Assembly (NCBI RefSeq): GCF_004358665.1
Contig: NZ_SMZR01000002.1
Coordinates: forward strand, 124,001-188,000
Direction of reading: 5' to 3'
Source: Jeotgalibacillus sp. S-D1
GTDB taxonomy: Bacteria; Bacillota; Bacilli; Bacillales; Jeotgalibacillaceae
Length of the DNA stretch: 64,000 nt
Below are positions 62,734-64,000 of this stretch, in pieces. Position numbers and translations under genes: made by a program. Numbering within the stretch: position 1 is the first letter of the stretch; every line of letters starts with the position of its first letter. Below the pieces are notes generated by a model. The model did not search any database, was not told where the DNA came from, and was given only the letters and a program-made list of their open reading frames with translations.

Positions 62734-62762
62734 ATTTTATATAACCAATTCTGAATAGTCAA
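62734..62762 (-). promoter_or_regulatory. Sigma-A promoter of the subtilase-CWB2 gene
   Basis: On the minus strand TTGACT (62757-62762), 17 bp and TAAAAT (62734-62739), about 95 nt upstream of the TTG start. Confidence 0.65.
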
Positions 62763-62835
62763 TATTTTTCGAGAAATTTATTACATTTCTGTAATATTTG
62801 ATAACCGAAATAAATACTCGATGAAAAAAGCATAT

Positions 62836-62870
62836 AAAAAAGGCTGCCTTTTTTTCAGGCAGCCTTACTG
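62836..62870 (-). terminator. Terminator of the NlpC/P60-CWB2 gene
   Basis: Minus-strand AAGGCTGCCTGAAAAAAAGGCAGCCTT hairpin followed by TTTTATATG, 7 bp after the stop codon. Confidence 0.9.
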
Positions 62871-62876
62871 AAACCA

Positions 62877-64000
62877 TTATTTATTAATATAATCAACAGC
62901 ACCAATATATGCTTTACTCCAATAGGAGTTGCTTAATGAAGTAATTTCCACTCCGTTGTCACCTGAGTGAATAAATTGATTATCGCCAATATAAATTCCG
63001 CCGTGAGATGCGCCAGGCTTATAAGTTTCAAACATGACAATATCCCCGATTTTTGGTGAACTGACTTTTTTCCCATTGCTCCAGATATCCGCTGTCGTGC
63101 GCGGAAGGTCAATCCCGTGTTTATCGAAAACGTAATTCAAATACCCGCTGCAATCGAAGCCGGATGGTGTGGTACCGCCCCATAGATAAGGAGTTCCGAT
63201 GTATTTTTTTGCCGTTGTGACAATTTCCGCCCCTGTATCCACGTTTTTAATTGGTTTAGGCGGATCAAATGCTGAATCCTGCACCACTTGCTTTCCGCCA
63301 ATCACCACAATATTGCTCGTTTTTTTCTTTTTTAATACGTCTCTTACTGCAGCTGGGACTGAAGCTTTTCTAACCAGCAGCACGGGCTGGTTCTTATTTG
63401 CCGCATAGGTAGAACCTGTTAACGCATCCGCAAAACCTTCACCGGTTGCTGCTGTTGCAGTTGAAACGGTTGAAGAATAGAGCGTTTCCGTCACCTTTGC
63501 TGCTGTTTCATAGCGGTCTTTACCAGAAATACGGGTTGGTTTAGGTAATGCATTATAAACAGATTTTGAGACTGCTGCCGTTCCGCCGACAACATATGTA
63601 CTTGTATAGTTCCCTACCTCTTTTTTAACGGAAGGGTCCATTTCATTTTTACCAGTAAGCAAAATCGGATACTGGTTTTTAGCTGCGTAAGATGCTACTG
63701 CTAAACTATCAGCAAACGTAGCGCCATTTACAACGATGGCTTTGGAACCGCCTATGCGCTGGGCAATTTTAGCAGAGGTCTCAGACCGGTTTGCACCCTG
63801 TATGCGGTCGATTTTTATATTCAGATCCGTAAGTTGCTTTTCAGCCGCTTTTGAAATAACCGAAGGACCACCTAATATCACAACTGTGGAAGCTTTTAGT
63901 CTTTTTATTTCATTCAGTGTGTTTTTATTAATACTGTCTTTACTTGATAATAAAATCGGCGCATTTAATTTATGTGCTAAAGGAGCTCCAGCCAATGCAT
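62877..64000 (-). CDS. CWB2 protein with C-terminal NlpC/P60 endopeptidase (5' end outside window)
   Basis: At least 374 codons; the reading frame stays open past the right edge, so the N-terminus, including the signal peptide, is missing. CWB2 repeats come first (to about 250 residues from the edge). A C-terminal NlpC/P60 domain of about 115 residues follows, with catalytic Cys in GFDCSGY and His in ASHGGIYIG. Such enzymes cut the D-Glu-to-diamino-acid bond of the stem peptide. Module order (CWB2 then catalytic) is the reverse of the amidase and subtilase genes to its left. Confidence 0.9.
   Translation of the reverse strand, partial: ALAGAPLAHKLNAPILLSSKDSINKNTLNEIKRLKASTVVILGGPSVISKAAEKQLTDLNIKIDRIQGANRSETSAKIAQRIGGSKAIVVNGATFADSLAVASYAAKNQYPILLTGKNEMDPSVKKEVGNYTSTYVVGGTAAVSKSVYNALPKPTRISGKDRYETAAKVTETLYSSTVSTATAATGEGFADALTGSTYAANKNQPVLLVRKASVPAAVRDVLKKKKTSNIVVIGGKQVVQDSAFDPPKPIKNVDTGAEIVTTAKKYIGTPYLWGGTTPSGFDCSGYLNYVFDKHGIDLPRTTADIWSNGKKVSSPKIGDIVMFETYKPGASHGGIYIGDNQFIHSGDNGVEITSLSNSYWSKAYIGAVDYINK

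Noticed and set aside
1-64000. Prophage, insertion sequence, tRNA or rRNA
   Set aside because: No transposase, integrase, phage structural genes, cloverleaf or rRNA stretches were recognised in either strand.

Overview
The window is 64 kb of a moderately AT-rich chromosome from a low-GC, motile, Gram-positive member of the Bacillaceae. The evidence is gene order that follows the Bacillus subtilis minJ-ctpB-ftsEX-cccB-yvjA-prfB-secA-hpf-flagellar-comF-degV...degSU-yvyE-tagU-tagO region almost gene for gene, Bacillus-type Shine-Dalgarno sites with frequent TTG and GTG starts, sigma-D flagellar promoters, and lipoproteins and wall proteins of Firmicute type. The species cannot be fixed from the sequence alone. 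No rRNA, tRNA, insertion sequence, prophage or CRISPR array was seen.

Region 1 (1-17.6 kb, nearly all minus strand) holds housekeeping and cell-envelope genes. These are a MinJ-like PDZ membrane protein, the CtpB protease, a membrane-anchored thioredoxin, a coiled-coil M23 hydrolase directly behind ftsEX, cytochrome c551 (cccB), a YitT-family protein, prfB with its programmed +1 frameshift, secA, a DUF1028 protein, a SEC-C/helix-turn-helix protein, the ribosome hibernation factor hpf, a lipoprotein, a small acidic protein and a Nudix hydrolase.

Region 2 (17.6-28.2 kb, minus strand) is the late flagellar and competence block: flgM-flgN-flgK-flgL-fliW-csrA, hag, fliD-fliS-fliT, comFA-comFC and degV. 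Three sigma-D promoters can be read (flgM, hag, fliD). The hag leader carries a textbook CsrA-binding hairpin, so the FliW-CsrA-Hag homeostasis circuit is encoded here with its RNA target.

Region 3 (28.4-33.7 kb, plus strand) is the trehalose locus treP-treA, with a sigma-A promoter that contains the TreR operator and is followed by two cre-like sites. treR lies further downstream, separated by a small CxxC protein and a lipoprotein gene. Region 4 (33.8-37.9 kb) has degU-degS, divergent yvyE and a TagU-type LCP ligase.

Region 5 (38-64 kb, minus strand) is a cell-surface locus and the most unusual part. A complete-looking set for a lipid-linked wall polymer (TagO, GT4, TagA/WecG, UDP-ManNAc dehydrogenase, GNAT, Wzy/ligase-type membrane protein, PIG-L deacetylase, MurJ/Wzx-type flippase, LtaS-type sulfatase) is interleaved with five secreted proteins that each carry a triple CWB2 cell-wall-binding module. 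Their heads differ: PPC-like, lytic transglycosylase plus SH3, amidase, subtilisin-like protease and NlpC/P60. In Clostridioides difficile CWB2 modules bind an anionic wall polymer encoded beside them, so this locus may encode both the polymer and the proteins that attach to it.

Two intergenic regions (about 3.6 kb and 55.3-55.7 kb) contain tandem repeats of unrelated sequence but the same 21-bp period. The second array is itself duplicated as two copies of about 224 bp. I found no named feature type that explains them.
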